Below the pieces are notes generated by a model, which worked only from the letters and a program-made list of their open reading frames with translations, had not been told where the DNA came from and made no database searches. Shown here in pieces: positions 1-8,181 of a stretch of 64,000 nucleotides of DNA (position 1 is its first letter; each line of letters starts with the position of its first letter). The stretch comes from CAMDTE01 sp964504345. Lineage in GTDB: Bacteria > Bacteroidota > Bacteroidia > Flavobacteriales > Schleiferiaceae. Made by a program: the position numbers and the translations under genes. The stretch is taken from NCBI GenBank assembly GCA_964504345.1, contig CAZDDX010000002.1:310001-374000 (forward strand), given 5' to 3'.

Positions 1-2
1 TT

Positions 3-953
3 CGGCATTTTTTTCCGGAGGAGGAGACGCAAACCGTGAGCCGGGTTTGGGACGGAACGCAGTTTTTTGAGGTGGTGGACTTCACCGGTACTACCCGCCC
101 CGAAGAAGGGATGCCGCACCCGCTGCAGCGCGTTCGGCACGGTCGCGGCGTGGATTTTTATTATGCGGACCCGCAGCAAAACCACGCGCTGGTGTGGACG
201 GCTGCCGACGCACAGGAGTGGCAGGAACACGCGACCCTTCTGGTCCCGCGTGCGGGCGGTTGGCTGCTCCCCCACTCGCCCCTGCCCACGGCCAATCAAG
301 TGCGGGATTGGGGACGCGCGGTGGAAACCAATACCGCGGAGCTCACCAAGGTGGTTTGGGACGGCGCAACGGTGGAGTACAACCGTCGGACGGGGGTGCG
401 TACCGAGCGCTGGGGGCAAAATGACTCGGTCCGACGCACGCGGTACGCGGCACTACCCACCGGCGACTATTTCCTGACGGAATTGGAGGAACGCGGACGG
501 GCGACGGGCGCCAATGGGGTATGCTGGACCGGATACCGTCGGGCAGAATGGGGGACGCCGCGCGTGGACACCGGGGCTGCTGCGGTGGGAAACTGGCTGG
601 CCGCCCGCGGGTGGAGCAACGGCATCAACGGACCGTACTCCTTAGCCAAAACAGGCTGGGGTGGCGGCGAATCATCCCCTGCGGAGGGTCCGCTGAGCCC
701 TTCATGCCCGTGGCAATCTTGGGTAGCGCTGGACGGCGGCGGCAATAGCCGCTTGGTTGCGCGGGGACCCTTAATCGGGGTTGAGGCCGAAGTATTTGTG
801 GCGGACGCCACCGGTCGAGTGGTTTGGACGCACCGCGGGACTTGGAGCGGATCGCTGGATTTAACCGATTTGCCGGGTGCCCAAGTCTACACCGTCTGGA
901 TTCAACAAGGAGGACAACGCCACGCCACGCGCTGGGTGCGGGCCGCTCGCTAA
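3..953 (+). CDS. T9SS type A cargo protein, 5' truncated
   Basis: The frame is open from the window edge to the stop at 951-953. A GTG at 36 lies after a purine-rich stretch (GGAGGAGGAG) and could be a start, but the product from there has no signal peptide, which T9SS cargo needs, so I infer the true start is upstream of the window. The last ~70 residues look like a type A sorting domain: alternating beta strands, a D-x-x-GR-V turn (DATGRVVW), an L-x-D-LPG step and a basic end (RWVRAAR). The rest is Trp- and Gly-rich with no fold I recognise. The protein would be exported by Sec, then passed through the outer membrane by T9SS. Confidence 0.6.
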   Translation, partial: RHFFPEEETQTVSRVWDGTQFFEVVDFTGTTRPEEGMPHPLQRVRHGRGVDFYYADPQQNHALVWTAADAQEWQEHATLLVPRAGGWLLPHSPLPTANQVRDWGRAVETNTAELTKVVWDGATVEYNRRTGVRTERWGQNDSVRRTRYAALPTGDYFLTELEERGRATGANGVCWTGYRRAEWGTPRVDTGAAAVGNWLAARGWSNGINGPYSLAKTGWGGGESSPAEGPLSPSCPWQSWVALDGGGNSRLVARGPLIGVEAEVFVADATGRVVWTHRGTWSGSLDLTDLPGAQVYTVWIQQGGQRHATRWVRAAR

Positions 954-990
954 AATTTCACAGATACTCACTTTTTAAATCGAACAAAAC

Positions 991-2580
991 ATGCGTAAAT
1001 CTTCTCTTTCCAAAAAACGAGCTCCCAGCGGCGAAATGGCCGTGTTGGTGGGCCTGATACTCACCATTGCAGGCATTCTCTTGGTGCATACCGCACGAGC
1101 CCAACCTTGTGCCGCTACCGCTCCTGGTTCGGTTCAGATGTGGTTCCCGGAACCCTGTGCTTTTGTCCCACCCCTTTTTGCGCCGCAACCGGGTTTCAAA
1201 ATACAAGGAACCGGAGACCGATTGGTCCACCACCTGCACGGCCTCGGCGGCGACGGAACCAGCTGGAATCTGGTGGCTGCGCGTACTTCCTACGGCGGCG
1301 CTCCCAATTTCCCAGCCCGACGCGTTCCCTACAGCACGCCACCCACTTACTACCACAACGGTTCCTTGGCGGACGCGGCCTTGGACGCGCATGCAGCGGT
1401 AGCCACCGCCCATCAGGCACTGGGCGCACCTTTGGGTTTGTTGCCTGCCAACAACTTGGTGGTTGCCCACAGTTTGGGCGGTGTGGTAGCCCGAAAAATG
1501 GACGATTTGTACCGAGACAGTTCGGCCTTTCAACGCCAGTTTGGCGGCATCGCAACCTTCGGTTCGCCGCACATGGGTGCCGTTGCATTGTACAACGCCA
1601 GTCCCAACGGTTTGGATTTGGCCCGTCCCTTCGTAACCGAGGCCTGCGCGGTGCTGGGGCATCCGGAGGTAGTGGTCTACCCCTCCTTGCCCCTGCTGCG
1701 CTGGGTGCCGGGCCTGGATCCCCTTTTGAAGCAAACCGTTCAGTCGGCCTGCGGTACTCTTGGAAAAGTCTTCACGCCCTTTGCCGCGCGGGATTTTTAC
1801 CGACCGATCACGCTGGACCTACTGCCGTGGAGCGCTTCCATCCAAAACCTCCACATGCAAGGCAGTGAAGTCCCCATCGTCGCCTTTTACGGCGTGGAAG
1901 AGGAGCCGGTATTCTGGAGAACGGCGCAGTCCTTTTTCTCCTTGGATTCCTTGGGCGTACAGCAAATGACCGACCCCTTCAACGCTACGGACGATCAAGG
2001 TTTGGTCAACTTCGCCCAACGGGAACGCGATCGATTTGACGCGCTGGCCGATGCCGCTGCAGACCGAGCGCTGGCCTACCGTGAAGCGGCGCATACCTGG
2101 CGCTTGGCGGTTCCCTTGGCCAATTATTACCGCAAGCGCGCCGCGCAAAAAGAAGCAACCGCCGCGGCACTGGAAGCGGCCGAACGTTGGTACGTCCACG
2201 CCAACGGGGTGTACAAAACCATCGTGGGGGCCCAGGAAATTCACTGGTTGCAAGACGGCTGGTGGTGCACGTGCGTGAACCTGCAAACCGGGGCGGTGGA
2301 ACGTTCCCGTACGGAATCGCCGGACGACTGCGAGCCGAGCGGCGGTTTTGAAGATTGCCACGCCACCCCCCGGTACGTGCTCCGCGTGTTTCAGTACGAG
2401 AGCGACGGCATGGTACTGGCGCACTCCGCGGGCAATGTAAACGGCGCCGTGCTCTCGGTCCGACTCCCCAAAACAAACCACCAGCAGATGCGCAACTGCA
2501 CGGAAACTAAGGACAAACTGCGTCTGCTGTACAACGGACAACTATCCAACGCAGGGTTCTTTGCTCTGCCCGTTCGGTGA
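991..2580 (+). CDS. secreted lipase-like alpha/beta hydrolase
   Basis: This 529-residue protein starts with a basic n-region and a hydrophobic stretch (residues ~16-37) ending in Ala-rich sequence, so it is exported or membrane-anchored. The motif HLHGLGGDG near residue 81 resembles the oxyanion-loop HG motif of lipases. AHSLGG places the likely nucleophile at Ser161, and FGSPHMG follows, as in triacylglycerol lipases and PGAP1-like enzymes. The C-terminal ~250 residues contain a Cys-rich segment and no known domain, and no T9SS signal is visible. Its stop overlaps the start of the next gene (TGATG), which implies coupling. The substrate cannot be told from sequence. Confidence 0.7.
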   Translation: MRKSSLSKKRAPSGEMAVLVGLILTIAGILLVHTARAQPCAATAPGSVQMWFPEPCAFVPPLFAPQPGFKIQGTGDRLVHHLHGLGGDGTSWNLVAARTSYGGAPNFPARRVPYSTPPTYYHNGSLADAALDAHAAVATAHQALGAPLGLLPANNLVVAHSLGGVVARKMDDLYRDSSAFQRQFGGIATFGSPHMGAVALYNASPNGLDLARPFVTEACAVLGHPEVVVYPSLPLLRWVPGLDPLLKQTVQSACGTLGKVFTPFAARDFYRPITLDLLPWSASIQNLHMQGSEVPIVAFYGVEEEPVFWRTAQSFFSLDSLGVQQMTDPFNATDDQGLVNFAQRERDRFDALADAAADRALAYREAAHTWRLAVPLANYYRKRAAQKEATAAALEAAERWYVHANGVYKTIVGAQEIHWLQDGWWCTCVNLQTGAVERSRTESPDDCEPSGGFEDCHATPRYVLRVFQYESDGMVLAHSAGNVNGAVLSVRLPKTNHQQMRNCTETKDKLRLLYNGQLSNAGFFALPVR

Positions 2581-3851
2581 TGAAGTCCGGCACTTTTACA
2601 GCGGCAGCAGGGTTGTTCGCCTTGTTCGGCTGCACGTCGTGCACCGAGGGAACGGTGGCACCTCCGCTCCCTGATCCCTGGATTTCCTTGTGGACCTTCC
2701 ACCCCCGCGCCGGCGCTGCCGGCGCGGGGGTGGGCCCCTGGTCCTGCTCCGAAAACGTGGTGGCCTCTTCCGGCGATTCCCTTTGGCTGCTCCACGGACG
2801 CACCGGCGTCCCCCTCCAAAAAGCCTACCTCCCTCGGATCTGGACCGACGGCTCCTACCCCGGGTCGGCGTCGCTGCAACAAGGAGACTGGGCCTACCTG
2901 TTGGGAGAAAAGGGCATCCTGGTCCTCCACCTCCCAACCCTTCGTTGGAAGGAGCTTTCCTGGCCGAACACAACCCTCCCTGGGGAGACCCAATGGGTGG
3001 AACCGGCCTTGTTTGCGGGGCCGGGGCATTCCGTTTGCGTCGTCACCAAATCCATGGGGATGGGTGCGCGTTCCGCGGTTGCGGGAACAAGCCCCGGAAC
3101 AAGCACAACCGAAAGCCCCGTCAACGGTTGGACGTCCACGGCTTGGATCTGGAATCCAGATAGCTCTAGGGAACAAGGGGTGTGGCAAGTCCTTTGGAAG
3201 CAGGGGTGGCGGGGCGCGTTCGTCGGCAGCGCCGACGGACTCGCCCGGTCCCCGGGCGGGCCCGGGGACGCACCAGCTTGCTGGTGGCGTCACCGCGCTC
3301 CCCATTCCGGGACCTTGGTGCACTCCTCCGGCAGCACGGTTGCGTTGCGCGGCAATCCCGTTGCGCACCCTCCGGTGGTCCTAAACCCAAACCAGGTGGC
3401 GGTTCTGATGGAACACAAAATTGAGTCCTACCGCGCCAACGGAATCCGATGCTGGTCCGTAACGTACTCAGACTCCACGCAATTGGACCGAACACTTTGG
3501 CTGGGTTGGGCCGTCGGGGCAAAGAAACCGAGTGCGTTAAACGGTACACCATCGCTTTGGGTGAAAGGCTCCGACGATCAATTGTGGTTGGTCCGGGCGT
3601 CGGACGGTTGGGTGGAACGTCGGTGGAATCGGGCAGGCTGGTCTCCATCGGGCACCCCAAAATTGGACGCACGCGGAGGTCTTTGGTACACGGCCGAAGG
3701 TGCGCTCTGGCGAGCCACTGCAGATGGGTTGGGCCGAATGGTGGATGGGCAATGCACGGGAACGCCGGCAGTTTGGAACGAACCAAGAGGCACTGCGGTT
3801 GCGGTCCGCGACGGCATGAAAATATCGGCCTACCTTTGCAGCCAACCATGA
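2580..3851 (+). CDS. lipoprotein with beta-propeller-like repeats
   Basis: The 423-residue product begins with a lipoprotein signal peptide; the likely lipidated Cys is residue 18 (LFGC). I chose ATG 2580, which overlaps the upstream stop (TGATG), over a GTG one codon earlier. Repeated strand blocks with Trp-Gly and Leu-Trp motifs (for example SLWLLHG, GLWYTAEGALWRA) suggest a beta propeller of the PQQ or WD40-like kind; this is inference from pattern only. The gene carries three GC-rich perfect inverted repeats. It overlaps purD by 4 bp (ATGA), an odd pairing of a surface protein with purine synthesis. Confidence 0.55.
   Translation: MKSGTFTAAAGLFALFGCTSCTEGTVAPPLPDPWISLWTFHPRAGAAGAGVGPWSCSENVVASSGDSLWLLHGRTGVPLQKAYLPRIWTDGSYPGSASLQQGDWAYLLGEKGILVLHLPTLRWKELSWPNTTLPGETQWVEPALFAGPGHSVCVVTKSMGMGARSAVAGTSPGTSTTESPVNGWTSTAWIWNPDSSREQGVWQVLWKQGWRGAFVGSADGLARSPGGPGDAPACWWRHRAPHSGTLVHSSGSTVALRGNPVAHPPVVLNPNQVAVLMEHKIESYRANGIRCWSVTYSDSTQLDRTLWLGWAVGAKKPSALNGTPSLWVKGSDDQLWLVRASDGWVERRWNRAGWSPSGTPKLDARGGLWYTAEGALWRATADGLGRMVDGQCTGTPAVWNEPRGTAVAVRDGMKISAYLCSQP
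2701..2731. repeat. 14-bp perfect hairpin inside a gene
   Basis: Positions 2701-2714 and 2718-2731 are exact reverse complements, separated by the 3-nt loop GCT. The element is nearly all G and C, lies in frame within the lipoprotein gene and encodes an Ala/Gly/Arg stretch (HPRAGAAGAGVG). No T-run follows, so it is not a terminator. Confidence 0.85.
3221..3269. repeat. two adjacent GC-rich inverted repeats in the lipoprotein gene
   Basis: The first has 7-bp arms (3221-3227 and 3231-3237) with loop AGC. The second has 10-bp arms (3248-3257 and 3260-3269) almost touching at the centre. Both are in coding sequence and lack a T-run. Confidence 0.75.
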
Positions 3852-5149
3852 ATGCCATCAACATCCTCCTGCTCGGTTCCGGCGGTCGCGAACATGCGTT
3901 CGCTCGTGTTTTGAGCCAAAGTCCACTCTGCAACCAACTCTACATTGCTCCGGGCAACCCCGGAACCGCGCTGGAGGGAATAAACGTGGACGTCAATTGG
4001 CAGGACACCGAGGCTTTGGCACGTTTTGTTACCGAATCGGGCGTGTCTTTGGTGGTGGTGGGACCGGAAGATCCCTTGGTTCATGGGTTGCGCGACGTTT
4101 GCGCCGCTCATCCGGGGCTGAGGCACCTGGCATTCATTGGGCCGGGCGCCTCCGGCGCCCGGCTGGAAGGGTCCAAAGATTTTTCCAAAGATTTCATGGG
4201 GCGGCACGGGATTCCCACCGCGGCCCACCAAACGTTTACCCCGGAAACCGTCGAGGCAGGTTGTGCCTTTTTGGCCACCTTGGCCCCTCCCTACGTATTG
4301 AAAGCGGACGGATTGGCGGCCGGCAAAGGCGTTTTGATTTTATCCTCCCTGGAAGAAGCCCAAACCGAATTGCGCGCCATGCTTCTGGAAGCCAAATTTG
4401 GCGAGGCGTCGGCCAAAGTGGTGGTGGAGGAATTCTTGGACGGCATTGAATTTTCTGTTTTTGCGCTGACCGACGGCAAACACTACGTTTTGCTGCCGGA
4501 AGCCAAGGACTACAAACGCATTGGCGAGGGCGATACCGGCCTGAATACCGGTGGAATGGGTGCCGTTTCCCCGGTACCGTTTTGTACGCCAGAAGTATTG
4601 GAGGAAGTCCGCAACCGCATTGTGGAACCCACGGTCAACGGATTGCGCGCAGAAGGGATTCCGTACGTCGGATTCCTGTTTTTTGGCTTGATTCGGTGTG
4701 CCGACGCCGTCAAAGTGATTGAGTACAATTGCCGCATGGGCGATCCCGAAACCGAGGCTGTTTTGCCGCGACTCAACGAGGATTTGGTTGCCCTTCTGAT
4801 GGACGCCGCAAATCATCGGTTGACCAACCGCACGGCGGAAGTGCGCCCGGGAGCGCAATGCGTTGTGGTTTCAGTAGCGGGCGGCTACCCGGAAGCCTAC
4901 GGGAAAGGAGACCCCATTTCGGGACTGGACAACTTGGATCCCCACGGCCCCACGGTGGTTTTTCACGCAGGAACCAAGAAATCAGGCGCCGAAAGCGGCG
5001 TGGTCACCAACGGAGGACGTGTGTTGGCGGTATCTTCCCAAGGCAAAAACGCCTCGGAGGCGCTTGCGGCAACCTACGAGGCGTTGTCTAAAATTTCGTA
5101 TCCCGGACAGTACTACCGTCGGGACATCGGAAACGATTTACGGGGATAA
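3848..5149 (+). CDS. purD: phosphoribosylamine-glycine ligase (GAR synthetase)
   Basis: PurD joins phosphoribosylamine and glycine using ATP, the second step of de novo purine synthesis, in the cytoplasm. The 433-residue protein matches the family length. It opens with LLLGSGGREHA, has an ATP-grasp core (KADGLAAGKGV, VVVEEFLDGIEFS) and the conserved NCRMGDPETE segment near residue 298. The ATG at 3848 overlaps the upstream stop by 4 bp (ATGA); a longer open frame exists upstream but the family N-terminus fits this start. A perfect 10-bp hairpin lies in the coding sequence at 4141-4163. Confidence 0.96.
   Translation: MNAINILLLGSGGREHAFARVLSQSPLCNQLYIAPGNPGTALEGINVDVNWQDTEALARFVTESGVSLVVVGPEDPLVHGLRDVCAAHPGLRHLAFIGPGASGARLEGSKDFSKDFMGRHGIPTAAHQTFTPETVEAGCAFLATLAPPYVLKADGLAAGKGVLILSSLEEAQTELRAMLLEAKFGEASAKVVVEEFLDGIEFSVFALTDGKHYVLLPEAKDYKRIGEGDTGLNTGGMGAVSPVPFCTPEVLEEVRNRIVEPTVNGLRAEGIPYVGFLFFGLIRCADAVKVIEYNCRMGDPETEAVLPRLNEDLVALLMDAANHRLTNRTAEVRPGAQCVVVSVAGGYPEAYGKGDPISGLDNLDPHGPTVVFHAGTKKSGAESGVVTNGGRVLAVSSQGKNASEALAATYEALSKISYPGQYYRRDIGNDLRG
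4141..4163. repeat. 10-bp perfect hairpin inside purD
   Basis: Arms 4141-4150 and 4154-4163 are perfect reverse complements around the loop TCC. It is in frame and encodes part of GPGASGARLEG, a surface loop region by family comparison. No T-run follows. Confidence 0.8.
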
Positions 5150-5176
5150 CGACCGCGAAACGCGTTTATCGAGGGC

Positions 5177-5347
5177 TTACTTTTCGCCGGCCTTCTCGTG
5201 CTTGCGCATTTCACCAATCCAGTAGAGCAGGCCACCGGTGATGATCAACGAGAACAAAATATTGGGCAAATTGCCCGCAAGGGGGACCAGCTCCAACGTC
5301 CAGTAGAGAAAATCTCCCAAAGCTTCAAAAACAGTGCGCAACGGCAT
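5177..5347 (-). CDS. 56-residue membrane protein, DUF6341-like
   Basis: Reading the minus strand from the ATG at 5347 gives 56 residues: a short amphipathic start (MPLRTVFEALGDFLYWTLE), one hydrophobic helix (NILFSLIITGGLLYWIG) and a charged tail (MRKHEKAGEK). The gene has its own minus-strand -7 box 22 nt upstream. In Flavobacteriia I recall a small membrane protein family (DUF6341) sitting by DUF6427 and purD, and this has the same position, topology and size class; the family assignment is inference. It is convergent with purD and divergent from DUF6427. Confidence 0.7.
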   Translation of the reverse strand: MPLRTVFEALGDFLYWTLELVPLAGNLPNILFSLIITGGLLYWIGEMRKHEKAGEK

Positions 5348-5369
5348 GGCGAAATTCTTTAAATTTCCA

Positions 5370-5377
5370 CAAAGATA
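5370..5377 (-). promoter_or_regulatory. -7 promoter element for the small membrane protein
   Basis: The minus strand reads TATCTTTG, an exact match to the Bacteroidota -7 consensus TAnnTTTG, 22 nt before the ATG at 5347. It supports independent minus-strand transcription of the small gene. Confidence 0.6.
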
Positions 5378-5379
5378 AG

Positions 5380-6327
5380 ATGTTAACCGGCTTCTTCAAA
5401 AGCAATAAACCCATCGCCGGCCCCATGATGGTGCTCCTGCCCATTGTGCTGCTGCCCGGCTTGGTGGTATCCCAACCGCATCCGGCCTGGGAAGTGGTTC
5501 TTTTGGCTCTGTGCGCAGGGCTTATGGCCGGTTTGGTTAATTTGTTTTTGATCTACCGCAGCGGCTACCTCAAGGCCACTTATCTCTTGGGATGGACCTG
5601 GTGGGTGGTGGCCGTTGGGCTGAGTCGAAGTTGTTCGGGATTGAGCTGGGTGGATCTTTTGGCAGCCATCTTGGTTGTTTTGAGCACCGGATTTGTTTTT
5701 ACGTTGCACCAACCCGTTGGCCAAAAAGACAGTGTAGCATTGAATGTGGGCCTGCTCGGCGCACTTTCCAGCTGGGTTCATCCCGACGCCACCGTAGTCT
5801 TGCCCCTGGCTTGGTTGGGAATGGGCCTCTACGGTCACCTGAGTCTTCGGCGTGTCTTTTTGACGCTTCTGCCTGCTCTGGGTACGTGGACGCTGCTCTA
5901 TCCACTGGCGTCCTACTTTCCCGAGTCTTTGCAGCCCAACCGCCTGCCCTCTTTTTTTGATTGGAGTGCCTATCCGCGTGAGCTTCCCGTGGGTTGGATT
6001 TGGGCGGGAGTGTCGTTTTTGCCCATTCTGGGCCAATCCATCGCCGCCATGTCCAAAGCAAAATTGGTCAAGCGCCACGCCATCCAGTTTTCCTTGGGTT
6101 CTGTTGTTCTAATGCTCGTTTGGGCTGCGCTGCTGCCGTCCGCATGGGTTTGGTTGCCCGGAGCACTTTCGGTTCCCGTTGCCTTACTGACCGCTAATGC
6201 ACTGGACTACACCCAACGCGGGTGGATTCGTTCGATCTGGATTATTGGGTACCTACTGGCCGCCGTGTGGTCCGCTTGGGGAGCCGCGACGGGCTTCAGT
6301 TTCCTTCCGGAAGGAATAACTTTTTGA
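5380..6327 (+). CDS. DUF6427 family integral membrane protein
   Basis: This 315-residue protein is almost wholly hydrophobic, with about eight or nine predicted membrane helices. It starts MLTGFFKSNKP, which resembles the MLTSFFSKSNP-type start of the flavobacterial DUF6427 family. Family function is unknown; neighbours in the phylum are usually purD and nucleotide-related genes. Its 3' end overlaps the convergent thioesterase gene by 32 bp. Confidence 0.7.
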   Translation: MLTGFFKSNKPIAGPMMVLLPIVLLPGLVVSQPHPAWEVVLLALCAGLMAGLVNLFLIYRSGYLKATYLLGWTWWVVAVGLSRSCSGLSWVDLLAAILVVLSTGFVFTLHQPVGQKDSVALNVGLLGALSSWVHPDATVVLPLAWLGMGLYGHLSLRRVFLTLLPALGTWTLLYPLASYFPESLQPNRLPSFFDWSAYPRELPVGWIWAGVSFLPILGQSIAAMSKAKLVKRHAIQFSLGSVVLMLVWAALLPSAWVWLPGALSVPVALLTANALDYTQRGWIRSIWIIGYLLAAVWSAWGAATGFSFLPEGITF

Positions 6328-6820
6328 GCTCGGTAGCTTCATTGGGCTGCATTTTGCCCGCCAAAATCAACGCCAACTGACGTCTGCGCAGGGCACCGTC
6401 GAAGCGCTGCTTTTCCAAATCCGTTTCGGGTTCAATCGGCGGAACCGAAATGGGGTTGCCCAATTGATCGACCGCCACAAACGTATATATGGCCTCGTTG
6501 CAACGAATTGCATTGCCTTGGCCGCGCTGATCTTCCATGGTCACCTCCACGTAGACCTCCATGGAAGACGAAAACGCGCGAGAAACCTTGGCCTCCAAGG
6601 TGACGATACTCCCGACAGGAATGGCTTGTTTGAACGAAACATTGTTCACACTCGCCGTAACAGCAATCCGACGAGAATGTCGGTGGGCGGCAATGGCGGC
6701 GCACCGGTCCATCCAGCTCAGCAATTGGCCACCAAAAAGATTATTCAGGTTGTTGGTGTCGTTCGGCAGAACGATTTCGGTCATCACCGTGAGTGACTCC
6801 GACGGGCGTTTTGCCTTCAT
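6296..6820 (-). CDS. acyl-CoA thioesterase, hot-dog fold
   Basis: The 174-residue product hydrolyses acyl-CoA by family. It shows the YciA/BACH-type hot-dog signature: NLFGGQLLSWMD for the helix and catalytic region, then VTASVNNVSFKQAIPVGS and the strand-rich core. I start at ATG 6820, which overlaps the stop of the SPOR gene by 4 bp (ATGA), rather than nine codons upstream, because the family begins near this point. Its 3' end overlaps DUF6427 on the other strand. Confidence 0.88.
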   Translation of the reverse strand: MKAKRPSESLTVMTEIVLPNDTNNLNNLFGGQLLSWMDRCAAIAAHRHSRRIAVTASVNNVSFKQAIPVGSIVTLEAKVSRAFSSSMEVYVEVTMEDQRGQGNAIRCNEAIYTFVAVDQLGNPISVPPIEPETDLEKQRFDGALRRRQLALILAGKMQPNEATELKKLFLPEGN

Positions 6821-8097
6821 GGTTGCGGGTTGCCGCGGAAAACCCAAACTGCCGGGAAGGATTTCTTCAATACGTCTCGCTGGGCCTGAGCCTCTTCTTC
6901 CGAACGCGCAACACCTGCAGCCACTTTAGTGGTTCCCAAGGAGGAGGGCACAATTTGTGCGTTCTGACCCTGAGCACGCAAGGTGTTGACAAAGCGCTCT
7001 GCATTGGTACGGTCACCAAAGGCACCCACCACCAAGTAATACTGGTCCTTGGATTCCTTGGTTGCCGTTACTCCTTTGCTGGAGGCTTTGTCCTTTTCGG
7101 CGCTCGTTGCGGAAGTGTTCGACTTGTCCTCTTTGGATACCGACGTCTCTGCCGGTGCATCCGGTTGAGGTTGCGAAACCGGTGGAGCCGGGGTCTCAAC
7201 GGCCGGGGCAGATTCTGCTGTTGCAGTTACAGCCGCGGGTGCTTCAACCACTTTCTTAGGCGACGCAGGCTCTTCGAGCGGGGGTTGCGAGAATAAATCC
7301 ATGGACGGCCACGCTAATTTGGGGAGACGCATCCACGACGCTTCGTGGAGAACGTTTTGAATATCTTGTTGAAATCCCGGCTTCGTACCACCAACCACCA
7401 ACAGACCAACGATGCCGGTGAAAACCGCGGCAGAACGAATCGGTGCCAACCACTTTTCTCGGTTGGAACGAATTCGGCGATCGGTTAAGGGGCGTACCGG
7501 TGGGGTTGCTCCCGCCTCGGGATTTACTGGGGCAGTAGTCCGCGCCGCAGCAGGGGCTTTGCGTGCCGCTTCCGAAGGAATTGTTGTTTCCGGAGCGGAA
7601 GACCGGGCCGGAGAAACAGTGGCGCGCAAAGCGCGAACCGGGACTTCGTCGGCTGGAACCAACACCGGCAATCGGTAAATGGGCAAACCGTAGGACTCGG
7701 GCAAGAAATTCGCTTCCAACGCGGGTTGAAACACCCACTGAAATCCATTGCGAAGGGAAAACGCCCCGATGGAATCCAAAAAAATGCGTTCGCCGCGGTC
7801 CAAGCGCACCCGCCATCCGCGCACTACATTGTGCACCAAACGTGCCGCTTCGGAAGAATCACATCCTTCTACAGAAGCCACCTGACGCAGGAAGGATTCC
7901 CCAACCACGGAGTCGTTTGGGGAAAAAGAAACCCGGCGAGCAGGAGGCAAGAAAAGACCAGAAACCAATTGAATATCAGCTCCATACGGACGTACGGCAA
8001 ACACTCCCCACCCGGGAACCTCCACGGAATCGCTGGCACACAGCGCGTGGAAGAGATGCTGGCCCAAGCGGGCTTCGGAGAAGGTATTTGTATGCAC
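6817..8097 (-). CDS. HU-like domain and SPOR domain membrane protein
   Basis: The 426-residue protein has an N-terminal ~130 residues resembling the bacterial HU/CCDC81-like module found in Bacteroidota SPOR proteins, an Ala/Pro-rich linker, one membrane helix (about 218-236, SAAVFTGIVGLLVVGG), a second Pro/Ala/Lys-rich linker, and a C-terminal SPOR domain (about 350-424, YYLVVGAFGDRTNAERFV). SPOR domains bind denuded peptidoglycan at division sites, so an envelope role with the SPOR part in the periplasm is likely. The start is a GTG with no nearby in-frame ATG. It is coupled to the downstream thioesterase. Confidence 0.82.
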   Translation of the reverse strand: MHTNTFSEARLGQHLFHALCASDSVEVPGWGVFAVRPYGADIQLVSGLFLPPARRVSFSPNDSVVGESFLRQVASVEGCDSSEAARLVHNVVRGWRVRLDRGERIFLDSIGAFSLRNGFQWVFQPALEANFLPESYGLPIYRLPVLVPADEVPVRALRATVSPARSSAPETTIPSEAARKAPAAARTTAPVNPEAGATPPVRPLTDRRIRSNREKWLAPIRSAAVFTGIVGLLVVGGTKPGFQQDIQNVLHEASWMRLPKLAWPSMDLFSQPPLEEPASPKKVVEAPAAVTATAESAPAVETPAPPVSQPQPDAPAETSVSKEDKSNTSATSAEKDKASSKGVTATKESKDQYYLVVGAFGDRTNAERFVNTLRAQGQNAQIVPSSLGTTKVAAGVARSEEEAQAQRDVLKKSFPAVWVFRGNPQP

Positions 8098-8128
8098 GGT
8101 GCTGGAGTTCCCGTTTAACAGGGACTAA

Positions 8129-8136
8129 CAAAGATA
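8129..8136 (-). promoter_or_regulatory. -7 promoter element for the SPOR gene
   Basis: The minus strand reads TATCTTTG, an exact consensus match, 31 nt upstream of the GTG start at 8097. I did not find a clear -33 TTTG at the usual 19-21 nt spacing. Confidence 0.5.
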
Positions 8137-8181
8137 CAAAATTTCAAAATACCCACTGCAGCAACGGTCCGCAATGACCCA

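Noticed and set aside
2701..2731. The 14-bp hairpin as a transcription terminator.
   Set aside because: No T-run follows on either strand and it lies mid-gene with the frame intact.
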